From Plasmopara viticola (taxonomy: Eukaryota > Oomycota > Peronosporomycetes > Peronosporales > Peronosporaceae), in assembly GCA_001695595.3 (NCBI GenBank), contig MBPM02000036.1, positions 186,001 to 250,000 on the forward strand: a stretch of DNA of 64,000 nt, written 5' to 3'. Below the pieces are notes generated by a model, which searched no databases, was not told the origin of the DNA, and saw only the letters and a list, made by a program, of their open reading frames with translations. Positions 23,051-35,497 of the stretch are shown here, piece after piece; positions within the stretch are counted from its first letter, which is position 1; the number at the start of each line of letters is the position of its first letter. Both the position numbers and the translations under genes were made by a program.

Positions 23051-26000
23051 ATAACACGCACGAAGCCTGCTTCTATTGCATGCCGAAGACGCTCTTGTTG
23101 TACCATCGCAGCACTGAACTCCAATCATATCGACTTGTGTTTACATAAATTAAAGCAAATCTTCCGTTGTATTAATTTATTACTTACGAACAATACCGTA
23201 CGAGATTCTTAGACGCACGCTTGTGGACACCCTGCACTAAACAATATGCTTGCAGCCATGTTATGTTTAAGTCGTCTTCAAGCTAAAGGTCGTGGTAGAT
23301 TGGTTCACAGCTTCGTTTGTCAGCTACCAATTTAGCTCGCGCCAAAAAAGAGTATTTGAGCTCTGAACAAGATCTACCAAGTAACCGCACACAAATATAT
23401 ATGCGTTGGAACTTACATCGCGTACACTTTTAATGACAATAATTTCTTGCTATCATAATGATATACACGACAGCATTGTAAATCTCACTGTAATTAACGA
23501 CTTTGGTGAATGCAGCTTTTAGTATAATTGTACACTCCATCACATGACAAAGTGCCGATCAATACACGCTTCGGTCAAGGATGTGGCTCTTTAGTGCGAC
23601 TTTTGCAAGAGAATAACGTGTAAGCCTTACCTTGAGATTTTCGTGCGGGGTGTATTTCCTATTTTTACTTCAGAATAATTGGTTATGTGCTCCTCACCGC
23701 TAAAAAAGCATCCGACCAAATTAAATATACCTTTAACCATCCTCCTTCTAAGCCTCACCTTTACCCCACAAAAGAGTTTCTCTGCCATTTTCTAAATCTG
23801 AGGCGCAACTTTTTCGAATAGCCCGTAATATTTTTAAAGTGACGTAGATCCACTTCTTCGGTCTTCAATGAGGCATCCACGAATCGTGTGCTAATACGTG
23901 TCACCGAATGTTACTTTGCTTGGCAAAGCTCAACTCCATCAGAGTTGAACATACTTTAGCGTCACCACATATCTCACCACTCGGGGTCCTTAAACTTTTA
24001 GCTATTGTCTTCTTAAACAATACTCAAAGTAGATCTTTTTTTGCGAGATTGTAAGAGCTGCAAACAAAAAGGGTCTACGTATATGCTTATAATTCCACGC
24101 ACTTGGACCAGTTCCGTTAAATCGCGTTTCTCTTGTTTGCAGACAAAATAAATTAGGTGCTTGTGGGATTTTTTCCCATCAAGCTTGAAACAAGCGAGCG
24201 TATGTACCAGAATCTTTTACTTCGTCAAGATTCCATGATTGACAATCTATTCGAGTGAACCTGAAGTCGACACTTGACCATGTGTGACGATGTTGTATAG
24301 CACCCTGCCTGTAGGTCATTCTAAAACGATATACAAGAGCGGCCGTTTGTAATTTTTGGTACAAAGAAGACAGGATGATGGTACCGACTACATTCTCGGG
24401 ATAACAAATTGTTTAAGAGCTTTCATAGTGCCTAACTATACTTCTGATAACGTATAATTGCTTTGTCACGATTTCGGCAGAAACCTTATTGCTTAGAATT
24501 ATTGGTTTGGTTTATTACTTCAGATACTTTTACCTGTAATATTTGACCATGTATAATCCTTATTGACATCGATATTGTGTCGATGATATGTCCCCGTATA
24601 TCAAGAAGTCAGCTTCAAGCCCACCTTAGTCGTCCGATGAGCAAAGCATCCTAAGACGAGGTTATCTGTTGTGCACGCAATACATTTAGGTTTTGTTTAT
24701 TAAAGCTTGACCAAGATTGGATTCTCTCTTACACCATATTTACAATAGTGAGCTTTAATTGATTGATTTAAAATGTGTTGCCTTAATAAGCAGTAGTTTC
24801 ATAGCAAACCTTTTATTGCTGAGAATGCGCCTTTTAACACTAGCTGCACCATTGGCGACAACTGGCTTCTTTTTTTATGAAAAGTCAAGCTTGAAACTCA
24901 TAGCAAATCGCTCGTGCGCTCTAGAAATTGGTTAAAGAATTCCGTGTCAGGTATGATGATCAACCTTCTACAGAATGTGTGAGCCTCCCTTTGAACCCAA
25001 ATTTTCGATAGTCACTATGTCTATCACTTAAAAATGTATTTCGTGGAGCAAGTCAGTCAAAGTCAAGATTGTGCAAGCGATTCTTGCGATTGCACACTGC
25101 ACTCTGTACGATGGCATTCTGGTCATTAAAATAGCTAGTCAGATGCACTTGTGCCATTGATCCACATACCCACACGTGGCGAAAAAAGACCCTCGCAAAC
25201 TCTCAACAAATAATTGATGAAATATCACTCTCAGCTTACGAAGCCAAACGAAAGTCGTTGGACATTCTCATGGAGGAATTGCGGAGTCGGAATGCAGTTT
25301 GGTACGAGAAGAGGTTAAGCAATTTTTTTTAGTGTATGGAACGTCATTACATACTTATTCGATCTCAAGTTGCTCAGGGGATGATAACTGCAGTATTCTA
25401 TAAAAGCCTTTTGCGCCTTTGCACACGTTGTGTGTTTGATGGGAGTAAGATGATGTCAGTAGATCTAAGCAGCGCAGAATTGCCTCACAGCCGCTGTAAT
25501 TTAAATATAAATTTGACAATGTAAGGTCGTCACACCAAACGTTTGCGATGTGTGCTCTAGTGTCACAGGGTGACTACACGTTTAAGCGCAATATATTGGC
25601 AGTAGTTGGGTACTCCTACTCATCTTTTGTCATCGTGAGCAGGGGGGATCAAGCAGGGGACAAAGTCAGACGTCGTGTATTTATTGGCTAGAGATTGGCG
25701 AAACTGTTGATAGCTGGAATATAGTAGTCGGTAAGAGTAGACAAGATGTAAGTTCCACATTGATTGTTTGCACAAAGCTTTTCCGTCCTACTGCTCGATG
25801 ATAACATGTAGATTTTGATGCGAGCTTAAATACCTGTTTGGCGTGCGACGAACCGGTAGCTGACGAGCAAAAACGTCCACAATATTACAATCGGAGAAGA
25901 TTGAGATAAAACTTAGTTGCAAGTACATTTGTCTGTGCAGGGGTCGACAAGAGTAGTACCCAATAATGAATAGTGTTTATCGTAATCAATTGCTTTAATC

Positions 26001-26149
26001 TAACAATGCACAAGTCGGTCAGATCAGTGCTACAAAGGCTCACGAATAGCGGCAAAAAAAGGTATCCGATAGCAACATAGATCAGTGCTGCAAAGGCTCA
26101 CGAATAGCGGCAAAAAAAGGTATCCGATAGCAACATAGGTACTTCAAAT
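23051..26149. other. Repeat debris between opposed Gypsy remnants
   Basis: No intact gene. Short frames (24179-24364 minus, 25336-25524 plus) show no family motif. Confidence 0.4.
26023..26138 (+). repeat. Tandem duplication, 2 x 58 bp
   Basis: ATCAGTGCTACAAAGGCTCA...AGCAACATAG is repeated immediately with one difference (CTAC versus CTGC), which implies a recent duplication. Confidence 0.95.
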
Positions 26150-27850
26150 TATCAATGTGCCTGATGTGAGTGAAATATCTTGAGTTTGTCCACCCTCATC
26201 AAGTCGTAGTAACACGTAATTGATGACATACTCGAAAGGAATGCAAACATCTTGAGCTCGGTCGTCAACACTAGGACAAGTTTCTCTGAAAGATTTTTAT
26301 TGTTGTGTTTTAGTACTGGCTGTCCCAGCCTTACCCACATAGTCAGCACTGTACTCGTGCATGAGTTGTTAAGGCCTGTTTACCTCCTCAAATCTTTGAT
26401 AGAACGTGGCGGGTTTAAGTTAAGATGGTACTACAGTCGAAATTTGCCTGTACTCAAAACTTCTTCAAAAGCAGCCAAGAAACCCAATCTTTTTTGCCGC
26501 AAAGACACATCGTCAATGCTAATATTGATTCATTGATCCTTTTGACCTCAAATCTCGCCTTGGAAGGCCGAATTGAGCCTTCAAAACCAACTGGTCTTTG
26601 TCAGAGCGCATTATTTAAGTATGCTTAAAGAAAGCCTGTATTAGTAAAACAACTAAGTGACCAAGCTTTGTAACGCCACCGAGTGATAGCATACCGCTAT
26701 ACGTACTGTCTGCATTTGAGTAGATATGTCTCGTTCATTTAAATTTGTTAATTTACCAGGTTAGTGCACTGTAAAATGTACACCTGACATATTGTGAAAT
26801 ACCACCCTCGTTTGTGCAAGGCGTGTCATAGAATTTTCTGACATTCTAAGCTTAGGCACAGCTTGTGCTGCTGATACGACTGAGCTAAATATCTCCATGC
26901 AAAAAGAACACATTTGTCAGATGTCTATGAAAGATTTTCATTTTAAGATTACGCCAATCTTTCTGCTTTAAACCTCAGCATCTTTTGAGTCTTTAAAGAT
27001 TTGCAGTTCCGCTACCTCTGGCAATACCTTCGTAAAGCTGACGAAACGACCACCTTTACTGTTAATACATTCAAAATAAGATTTCTTTGTCAACAGGGGG
27101 AGTGTCGTGAAAATCATAGATAGATTCCGTATTGCATCTCCGTTCTCTTCTATTGGAGTTGTAATATGCGCTTAGTGTGATTTCGCAGTTCTTACCGGTG
27201 ATTTCGATTATTTATTGTATATTGCGGACCTATACTACCCGCTTGTGAATTTTTTTCAACTTAAATTGGTATCACTATAATATCGTAATGCTCTGCAAAC
27301 AAAAGCGATATGATCACATAAACATCGCTGTTATTAAAATTAGTATTTAGAAACATGGTAACGTCTGCCTATGGAGAGGTATAGTAGAGGCCTAAAAGCA
27401 TTCAGAAATATATCTCAAACCTGCACTTGCCCAGGCTTCGCTGTTAAGAAGCTGTGTGCGCAAGATGAGTCAAAACTCGACTCGTACGGTATGGGCTGCT
27501 AATACGTACGACCTTGTCCTGTCAATTGTCGTGGGTGCGTGCTCTATCAACCACAATATACCCGATATTAAGTCATATTTCTACCAAGCATCGCAAAATA
27601 TCTTATACCCTCGTAATCCTCTGGGTGCGACCAGCGGTCCACGCCTTTCCTTTCCTATTTCGAGAGCTACTATGTCATCATGACAAGGCGTGTATAAGCG
27701 ACACACTTATTGTAAGGACAGCTTCTTCAGATAAGGCATTTTACCCATGCTATTGACCAGCATTTTTTAGCTGCAAGGGCACGATTTAAGCCAGCGACCA
27801 ACAAAGCCTTTGAACGATGCGAGGGTCCGCTTCGTCGGCCTATTCACTAA
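26150..27850 (-). mobile_element. Ty3/Gypsy remnant, right member of an inverted pair
   Basis: The complement matches 21150-23050 at several separate points in the same order, including the sequence next to the protease motif (complement of about 27470-27555) and the conserved block at 26185-26245. It is strongly diverged and not coding. Confidence 0.55.
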
Positions 27851-29100
27851 CTATATATTAGCTTTAGCAGCAAACGAAAGTACTTACGTCCACGGACTTT
27901 ACCACTTGAATTTGATAGGACAGAAAGTAGCCCAAGCTGTATTTAAAAAAGTCGGTTGTTTGTGACTGTTTGAAGATTTCAATTTTCCCTCAATCTATAA
28001 CATTAAGTGCGTGGTAGGACCACATTTAAGAACGTCTATAAACAAAGTCACCATGATTTTCTTGGGAAGCAGTGCCTCGGTAATGGATGCAATTGATAAC
28101 GATTATTGCAGGCAATAAAGCTTGATTGCTGGTAAGTCCGAAATTCGCCAAAATATACGCTGGCGTTTTTCGGACTTGCCAGCACTCTATACAATTCCTA
28201 AGCGAGTTCTTGGTACATAAGGTGAAGTGACTTCTAGGTTTTCTTAAAATTAGATAGTCCTTTTTGGAAAGAGAATGTACACGGCACTTGCACCTCATCT
28301 TCTGTAATGGCCATCTTTACCTCCTTGGTCTTTATGCGCAAAATATATCCTTTAAACGTAAGTATTTTAAATGGTCTCCACAGGAGGCGATACCGCTGGG
28401 GCTTCGTCGGTCTGGACCTCCTGGGCTCTAAATTAGAGACCTTACTCATAAAGCTCGAACGCCATGATGCATTCCAGCTGCTTAAAAGAAGGAATGGCAG
28501 CAAACAAAGTGCCTACTCATGCCTATATTAACCAGCAAGGCTTCTGAGTAGCGAGAACTGCGTGTCAAACAGATGCACATGGATTTTCAATTTGTCCCAT
28601 AAATCGTTTGATAGTTAATGTAGACATTCTACCCGCGTAAACATAGGATTAACGATGGGTGTTTTAGGTTCGACGACGTCAATCAGTATCCTGTACAGAG
28701 GAGGTATGCAAGAAGATACCCGATCTCACGGAAAAAGACCGTTCAACATCCTGGTCTTTAGATCATCAAAATGTACAATTGATTGCCTTTCGCAGTCTTA
28801 TTTGCTTAGCACCAAATTTTTTCATTTTATTTTTTTAGGGATTCGCTAATCAGCCCCCCCCCTTTTCGCTAAGCAGCCCCTCTCTCAATGCAGTACCCCT
28901 TATGATCATTGATCGGATGGAGCGAACACCAATAGCTTAAAATGTTATGTAGGATCGCAATGCAAAAGTTTTTGCCTATCATCACTCTTTCCTTCCTTTT
29001 ATTATGAGTCAAATATTATCATCACTCTTTCCTTCCTTTTATTATGAGTCAAATATCCATCTTTGATACTACTTACGCGTCGTTGAAAGAGGCTCGCTTG
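27851..29100. other. Intergenic, no gene seen
   Basis: Includes a C-tract (about 28852-28862) and a tandem duplication at 28977-29056. Remaining frames are short and without motif. Confidence 0.5.
28977..29056 (+). repeat. Tandem duplication, 2 x 40 bp
   Basis: TATCATCACTCTTTCCTTCC...GTCAAATAT occurs twice without interruption. Confidence 0.95.
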
Positions 29101-29129
29101 GCAGTAAACCTTTAATCGCAGGATGAGGT

Positions 29130-30915
29130 CTTCATACTTACGTGCACAAGAAGAAGGAGAGTTGGACTCTGATCAGACAATGAAGTCAAAGCAATATGTA
29201 TTGAATGCTCGTTTGCGGAGATTTTAACTTCCGTGGAAGCCGCGGAACAGGCTGTCAGTCTACTATGATAATTAGCAAAATGTGAGGACAAGGTGATTCG
29301 ATTCACTGAGTTGTCGAGGCCAACCAACTTAAACATAGTTATAAGCCTTTTGTAAATGCTGCCGTGTATTCGCAAGGCCGGGCCCTCGATTTCGATGAGC
29401 GGCAACAAATTTTGAACTAATCTAGGTCGGGTCTGGCTCCTATACGTATTGTCGCGCTAATGCGCGATAATAACGTCACGGTAACACCTCGTGATGTATA
29501 CAACAATCGCGACGCGGAACGGAGGCATTTATGACGTGGTAAAACACCGCTGGCTGCTCTTCTTGTTGGTCCTTAATCTGCAAGTCTTTGTGCACCATCT
29601 GTCCATTGTTTCTCCGTCAGCGAAAAAAATATGCTGCAAATTTAGCGCTGAGAAATCTGGTTGTTGAACTACACATACGAAACGAACCATGATGGACTTA
29701 CTCTTTTGCACGTGGTGGGGGTCAGCTCGACAAGCCAAACTTTACATTTGCTTACATATTCATCGTTGAAGAAAGAGCTGAGAACTACCTTTGGGCAATA
29801 AAGCTCTAAAAGCAGACACTCGTAGACTTTTTGTATCTCCAGTGACTTTTGTAACCGACGAAATTAGCTCTCATGAATGCTCTTAACGATAAATTTTTTT
29901 AGGCTAATAACCTCCTTTGTCGCTGGCGTATCAGCAGAAACATCCTTTCCAGGCAGCGCAGGACATTTGAATTAATGCAGGCATTCCAGGATCTCACGAG
30001 CCGATGGAATACGTTAGTGGTATCTCCAACGACTGACATATACAAGCGTCGACTTGCCAAAATGTGAGAGGCCTTTCCGCGTCAAATGATGACACACCTT
30101 GATGAGACCTACCTTGCGTGCAAGAAGAAATTTGTATTTGCTTTTTGCGCGGCAAGCTGCATTTTGGTCATACAACAACTTCACGAGTGGAGAGCGCACA
30201 CTCTGCATTAATAAGATAGATTTCAGTATTAACGGGTGATTTGTTGACTGTAGATGCAGCTTGCAGGCTGGCTTGTGATGGCCAACTTGCTGCCATCAGA
30301 CTGCAATCCGCACGCGAGCGCGCAACCGCCGATATGCTGTTTGGCCAAGTCTTTGCTGGGATAATGAGGAAGGTTTAGGTGGCTGCGCTTAAATCAGCCT
30401 TAAGTCAGTACAGAGCTAGGGACGATAAGGAAGACTGCCAAGGCATGTATGTCTCAAACTTTGGTCGTCCATGCAGCACGAATTAAAATCAAGGGCAGCC
30501 GCAACAACATTGGAAGGCTTCACCCGCGACGATTTCGATTCATTTTGGTAGCTTATTTAACTTTTTCGGGAGACGAGAGCCGTACCACCGTCACCACCAT
30601 TAATCACCGAAACGCAAGAACGTAATTGAAAACAGTATGACGAGGGCTCCATATATCCCAACAGGGTGATCCTTGAGCACTTGAAGACCGTCCCGGATGA
30701 AAGTGTTTTTAATCCCACAGATGTACGAGGTCGTGGACGTTCCTCAGGATCGACTCAGCGTAATTTATCAAACTTTGAGCAAAAAGACGATGCAGAAGCT
30801 GGGATAGACGGGACAAAACAGAAGACGGTGCAATAAATCTGTTGAGGTTAACAATAATGCCGTTGCAGCTAATGCAGAGATCAACCTCGATGCTGTGGAT
30901 ACTGTTGATGATTGA
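29130..30915 (+). pseudogene. MULE-type (Mutator-like) transposase relic
   Basis: Plus-strand pieces line up with oomycete MULE transposases: TVTPRDVYNNRDAERR with KTPLAALL (29475-29560), FTFAYIFIVEERAENYLWA (about 29737-29795), ALMNALND and NNLLCRW (about 29871-29935), KKKFVFAF (about 30123-30146), then DAACRLA...QLAAIRLQSARERATADMLFG (30253-30345). A C-terminal RGRGRSSGSTQRNLSNFE stretch (about 30727-30780) resembles an AT-hook tail, and a TGA lies near 30915. Stops and frameshifts interrupt every part. No terminal inverted repeats were identified. Confidence 0.75.
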
Positions 30916-30949
30916 GGACACTCTACTTGGTCTCCTTTCACATTAATAT

Positions 30950-32600
30950 AAAGAGATTTTTTTCCATTCTGATTAAAATTCAAAAATTGCTCCATTTTTA
31001 TCTCCATCCAGCGGTAAATTTTTATTCATATAGTAATGCAGCTGTAGCAAAAGATCATAATTTACGGCTTGATTCTGCCGTAAGCATTTTGCTACTCTAT
31101 ATACGAAGATGGTGATGTGTTTTTGACATCGTCGTTTATAACACTCAATGCGGCTTGCAATGTATCAACCATAGCAGCTATAGACAAAAACAAAAAATAT
31201 TTTGCTCTGGAGCCGGTAATGCGTCACCATTCATTGTACCTTCTCCAAAGCAGGTCGCTACGCGCATACCAAATGCCTCCTCATCGACAAACCTTGATCC
31301 ATCACACTTGCATTCAACAATTGACCGCATGTTCTCCAAACATCCACTGCGTGACTCGTTCACGAATCGAATCGGAGTGATTCTGTCGCTTTCAAGCAAA
31401 ACGAGTACATCCTCAAGAATAGCGTCGTAACGGGTAAGTTGAAGCCACCAGCCATCTGTAGTACTGGCGCTGTAAAACCGGCTGAAAGTACTAAAAAAGC
31501 TTTTTTACTTGGATTGTTGCACTCATAACAATTACCTCTAGGTCCGGTCTTTGCAAAAAATTGATGTCTTGATCAAAATGAGTAGAAAATCTGCAAATTG
31601 GTCTCGCTCGTGCACTTCATTGAAAATAACATTAGAACCCTCGAGCAAGTGTAAGGGTACTACAGCAGCGTTCCAGTGGTACAGAAAATCAGTTTGGATC
31701 GCTTTGTATCAAAGAAAGAGTCAAATCGAATAGCATGACCCACTTCTTTTGAGTCCTGTCCAGTGCCTTCACGCGCAACCCGTTCTGCAAGCAAAATAGC
31801 ACTTATTCGTCATGGCTGAGCACAAACGATCTTCGTCTTCTCTCCAAGTTCTCGTGCCAACACGTCATCAAGAAAAAGTGCGGGATTTGAGCCAACTTTC
31901 CGCATCGGGTATCACCTGATAGTACTACAAGCTGATTGTTTGCTCGTTCGTGCCGATTTGAATAATGTATACCTGCTTTGTAAAACGATAATCTTCTGTC
32001 GCAAATTATCAGTTTCATACGTGCAAACTTGCAAGTTTTTTTGTATCACGAATGTTCAATGTAACATCATCGTTAAAGTAGCTCCACGTGCTCTTAACGC
32101 CTTTGCTACAACATAGCCTCTCGCCGATCCTTTCTTGACGGTATATATCTCCGCACCGACTTATGTCATAACTTAGATCAGTAAATCGCGAAAAGTGTAC
32201 TCATTTTTCAGCAAGTAACCCACATACCAATAGCAGTCGCAAGACTGTAGATAGATATTTTGTAGGTATACCACCCCAGCTAAGTTTGCGAAGATGGCCC
32301 GAATCAACAACTTTCTTTGCCAATGACTGCTCGAATTGCATGAAGCGTAATTTTTTCGACGCATCACGTGAGGACAGACCTGACGCAAAAGACTTCAATG
32401 AGCATTAAATTATATAAATGCAGCTCACATACGCAAAGAAGCCCGACGTTGCTGAATTGCAGCTGCTGCACGCTCCTTTTTCTTCTGCCCAGACTTATGC
32501 AATGCAGTCTTTGAAGGCTCCGATGTAGTCTCGTGTGGAGCAAACTGTATAATCGCACGATAGCCGGACTCAGACATTGATTGTCAAGCCTAAGCATTAG
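30950..32600 (-). pseudogene. DExH-box RNA helicase pseudogene (DHX29/36/57-like)
   Basis: On the minus strand, motif I appears as VVLSGDTRCGKLAQIPHF (about 31880-31926); the family has GETGCGKTTQ, so key residues are altered. Further down are IRFDS and FCTTGTLL (31680-31740), motif II as NEVHERDQFADFL (31580-31630; family DEVH/DEIH), and motif III as LEVIVMSATI (31512-31541). Next comes a PVLQ...VTT-type region and VNYDLLLQL (about 31035-31062). The order is right for a DExH helicase, but pieces lie in different frames with many stops. Motif I Thr and motif II Asp are both lost, so this is a decayed copy rather than a multi-exon gene. Confidence 0.75.
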
Positions 32601-33120
32601 TGACTAGCAGACGCACCATATCGTCACCGAATGGATTGCTTGTTGTAGCTTCCATCTTTGCCGTTGCTGCAAACGTATCGAGCTCACGGCAAAGAGCTTT
32701 CTTGTATAGCGAGCAAAATCAGCATTTGCATCCGACATTAAAGACGATGATCGCGCGATGGTTACTACTCTGCGTCGTACACATCCACGAGTACCACGCT
32801 TTACCGATCGTCTAGTCTAAATGGTGTGGTGGACACAAAGAAAGATTGAGAGGGTGGTTAGCGAAAAGGGAAGGTTGGTTAGCGTCTTCCTTTTTTTAAT
32901 TCACCAAAGTCAATTTTGCAGCCTATTATCTTTCCAGCTCGATATAAGCAAATGTGTGTATATTTCTGGTACGTTAGTTAAACAAATTCCATTACATTTT
33001 TATCCATCAAGTGGCCTAGCTACTGTTGTGGTCTTTAAAAGTATACCAAAGTAGGTTAAAAGTGTAAATCGAGGACGGCAGGCATACAAACTTCAGACAC
33101 ATAGGGAGCCGAAGATGCAT
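32601..33120. other. Intergenic, no gene seen
   Basis: Short frames only, none with a recognisable motif or convincing start. Confidence 0.5.
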
Positions 33121-34020
33121 CTACTGTAAGCACTGATATTCCGTTGTTTTCATAGCGACCATATACTTGTATTCCTCATCACCAAAGTCTTCCATGGCCT
33201 TGGCACGGACGTCCCACGGATTCCACACGACAACGTCGGTCTCGGTCTCATAATTGGTTTTGGTCGAGGCCCCGCTGATGAAGCCCGCCTTGGTAATCGA
33301 GACCGTGCGATCTACACTGTTGACTCCCTTGATAATCGCGTTGATCGTGTCAGGAGCGTCGCTATAGACATTGTCGGTCTGATTATCAAAGTCAATGAAT
33401 TCGCGGGTTTCAGTCATGTTGGCCTTAGCCACCTTGTCGTAGTAGTCGACGTTCTGGAGACCGTAGACTTGCACGCCCTTATTGCGAGCGTCATCCACAT
33501 GTAGGTAGTTGTGGAGCAGCATATGAAAGTTAATGGGATTTTTGTCCGTATTGTGCACATACAAAGCCGTCTCGAGTTGGTTCGCGTACAATTGCACTAC
33601 GTACGTCAATTCAAAGTCAAAGGGCCATATCTTGCGCGTCGCGTCGCTTGATGCCATTGTAAAGTTGGCTACACTGGAAGTCTTCTCGTCCACAGCATCC
33701 TCATGGAATGCCAGCGTCCAATTGGTGGTACGAGCGAAACCGTGACTGGGTAATCCCTCAGCGCTACCAAAGTTTGGGAAAACGAGGGGAATCCCACCAC
33801 GAATGGGGTTCACGCCGTCCATAAACGACTCGTTCGACATGAAAAGGATGTCAAGGTTGGAATCCATGGCCGCACGGAACGACTTGACGTGTGCGCCAAA
33901 GAGAAAAATCTCGGCACTGGAGCCCAGTGGGTGAGTGAGCTTGACGGTCTCCAGCTCGGCATTGGCAGACGCAAACAGTGTCGACACGAGCGTTGCAGTT
34001 TTGACGAGAGAGTTCTTCAT
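33121..34020 (-). CDS. Secreted-type glucose-6-phosphate 1-epimerase-like protein (aldose epimerase superfamily)
   Basis: 299 aa from ATG at 34020 to TAG at 33121. The open frame extends upstream to a GTG at 34212, but the ATG starts a clear signal peptide (MKNSLVKT, hydrophobic core, cut after about A21). Family motifs: NPIRGGIPLVFPNFG (about 71-85), SHGFARTTNW (92-101, conserved His93), MLLHNYLHVDD (167-177, putative catalytic His170), VVVWNPW (263-269), KAMEDFG and KYMVAMK (285-291). The family interconverts the anomers of hexose 6-phosphates. At the usual MVCVEPG site, whose Glu I recall as catalytic, this protein reads MVAMKTT and then stops, lacking the usual last 20 or so residues. It is therefore either C-terminally truncated, missing a last exon, or non-canonical. 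It lies downstream of CREG copy C on the same strand. Confidence 0.85.
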   Translation of the reverse strand: MKNSLVKTATLVSTLFASANAELETVKLTHPLGSSAEIFLFGAHVKSFRAAMDSNLDILFMSNESFMDGVNPIRGGIPLVFPNFGSAEGLPSHGFARTTNWTLAFHEDAVDEKTSSVANFTMASSDATRKIWPFDFELTYVVQLYANQLETALYVHNTDKNPINFHMLLHNYLHVDDARNKGVQVYGLQNVDYYDKVAKANMTETREFIDFDNQTDNVYSDAPDTINAIIKGVNSVDRTVSITKAGFISGASTKTNYETETDVVVWNPWDVRAKAMEDFGDEEYKYMVAMKTTEYQCLQ

Positions 34021-35497
34021 CGCAATAGTGCTCGAGGATTGGACTAGTGTGCCTGGGGGAGTGAAAGGAAGAATGAAGGCCAGAGTCGTCAATGTATTGG
34101 CCCGTCTTGAAGTACTTTGAAATTGGGACCCGGATAGGTCCCCTATAAAGGTCGAGCTTATGTCCGAGGTACTGTCTTTATTCCATGTCGGCACGTAAAC
34201 CTCGGCAAGCACTTTAACTTAGGGTTTGAATGTTATTCAGCGATATTACATACCATTGCACGTTTGGTCGAAGAAGCCGCGTGCCGCAACCCTGCGACGA
34301 TAGAGAATATTAGAACGATGTTTTGTGCCAAATACAAGAAGCTTACTATCGGTATTCGCTTAAAGATTTGCACGATTCCTCAAAACGAGCATTAAAAGCA
34401 GTGTTTATACCTTTAATATCTCGTGGAAACAAGTGCCCTCGGTTCATTGCGTAACGAATCAACAACGATTGACGTCAGCAACCAAGCTAATCACCGAGTA
34501 GTCTTGAAGTATGCAACTTTATATAGCCATTGACATAAGCACCAAATCAATCCGTGCTTCGTCCAAAAATGCTTATAATGATATTAGTAGAGAATACCAT
34601 TACGATTATCATCCTACCGGGTTAATGAATGTACATGAATGCTTGGAAGATTTGTCACGAAATTGCGACAGCTTGCTCATCCTACTGTATTTCGATGTCG
34701 CTTGGGAGCCAAATCGTCATGGAATTCATTACACTTTCTAGTTTGATGCAAATTGTTTTTTTGCAACTCGCAGATGGACGGGAGCCTCCCGTGCAAAGTT
34801 GTAAGAACAGTTTATTTGACAAGGATGTAAGAGCAAAGACCTTGACGAAGACGTAGTAAGCTCCGCTTGTTTATTAATGCAATACAGTCATACCGTTAAA
34901 CCTGATCTTTCAAGGAGGCTTAGAGCATTCGACTTTAAATAAAGCTCGCCAATCTTTTTTTCTTACGAAAGGTGTATGTGGTGCATTTTGAAGTAAGGTC
35001 GCCAGCGTGCTTATAACTTGTGCACTGCTGCCAGTACGATGCTGAGTGCTGGAAAGCTGCTGCTGAGAGAGGTGCAATGCACGTCATAAACTTTTCAGTA
35101 AACCAAATTTGTGAGCTTTGCCATATCACGCTTTTATTGAGTAAATTGTACATGATGAGAATAAGACAATGACGCATCCAATACGAAATATACAAATACT
35201 TGAGATATTCACGGGCTAAATACATCGAGAGCTTGTAAGAAGTGGTGATTTCAAGGTGTTTGAGCATAAGCAAGTGCAATTTGCTGCAAGCTTCGGCTGT
35301 TTCGATTTTGCAACTGCAGAAATTCAGGAAATATATTTAAGTTATAGCAATGTCCGTTGTATTTACTACAGAGGTGTTGGATGACTTAACATAAAGCTCA
35401 AAATAGCCTTAAATCACGCTGAATAAAAATTAATGCCTCCTATTTGTAAGAAGGATAACAATTTCACCTACCGACAACGCAAAAACGAGAACCCTGC
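34021..35497. other. Flank and segment Y of copy C
   Basis: Short blocks match 10.26-11.3 kb (complement), including APLSAAAF-coding sequence at about 35050-35090. A diverged minus frame (35279-34935) has no ATG at the homologous place. No functional gene is supported. Confidence 0.45.

Noticed and set aside
30950..32600. Functional multi-exon DExH helicase gene
   Set aside because: Key residues of motifs I and II are altered and stops lie inside conserved blocks, so splicing would not rescue it.
34021..34212. N-terminal extension of the epimerase-like protein from a GTG at 34212
   Set aside because: No ATG; the ATG at 34020 begins a typical signal peptide, and homology with the fragment at 3.2 kb across this part looks like non-coding flank.
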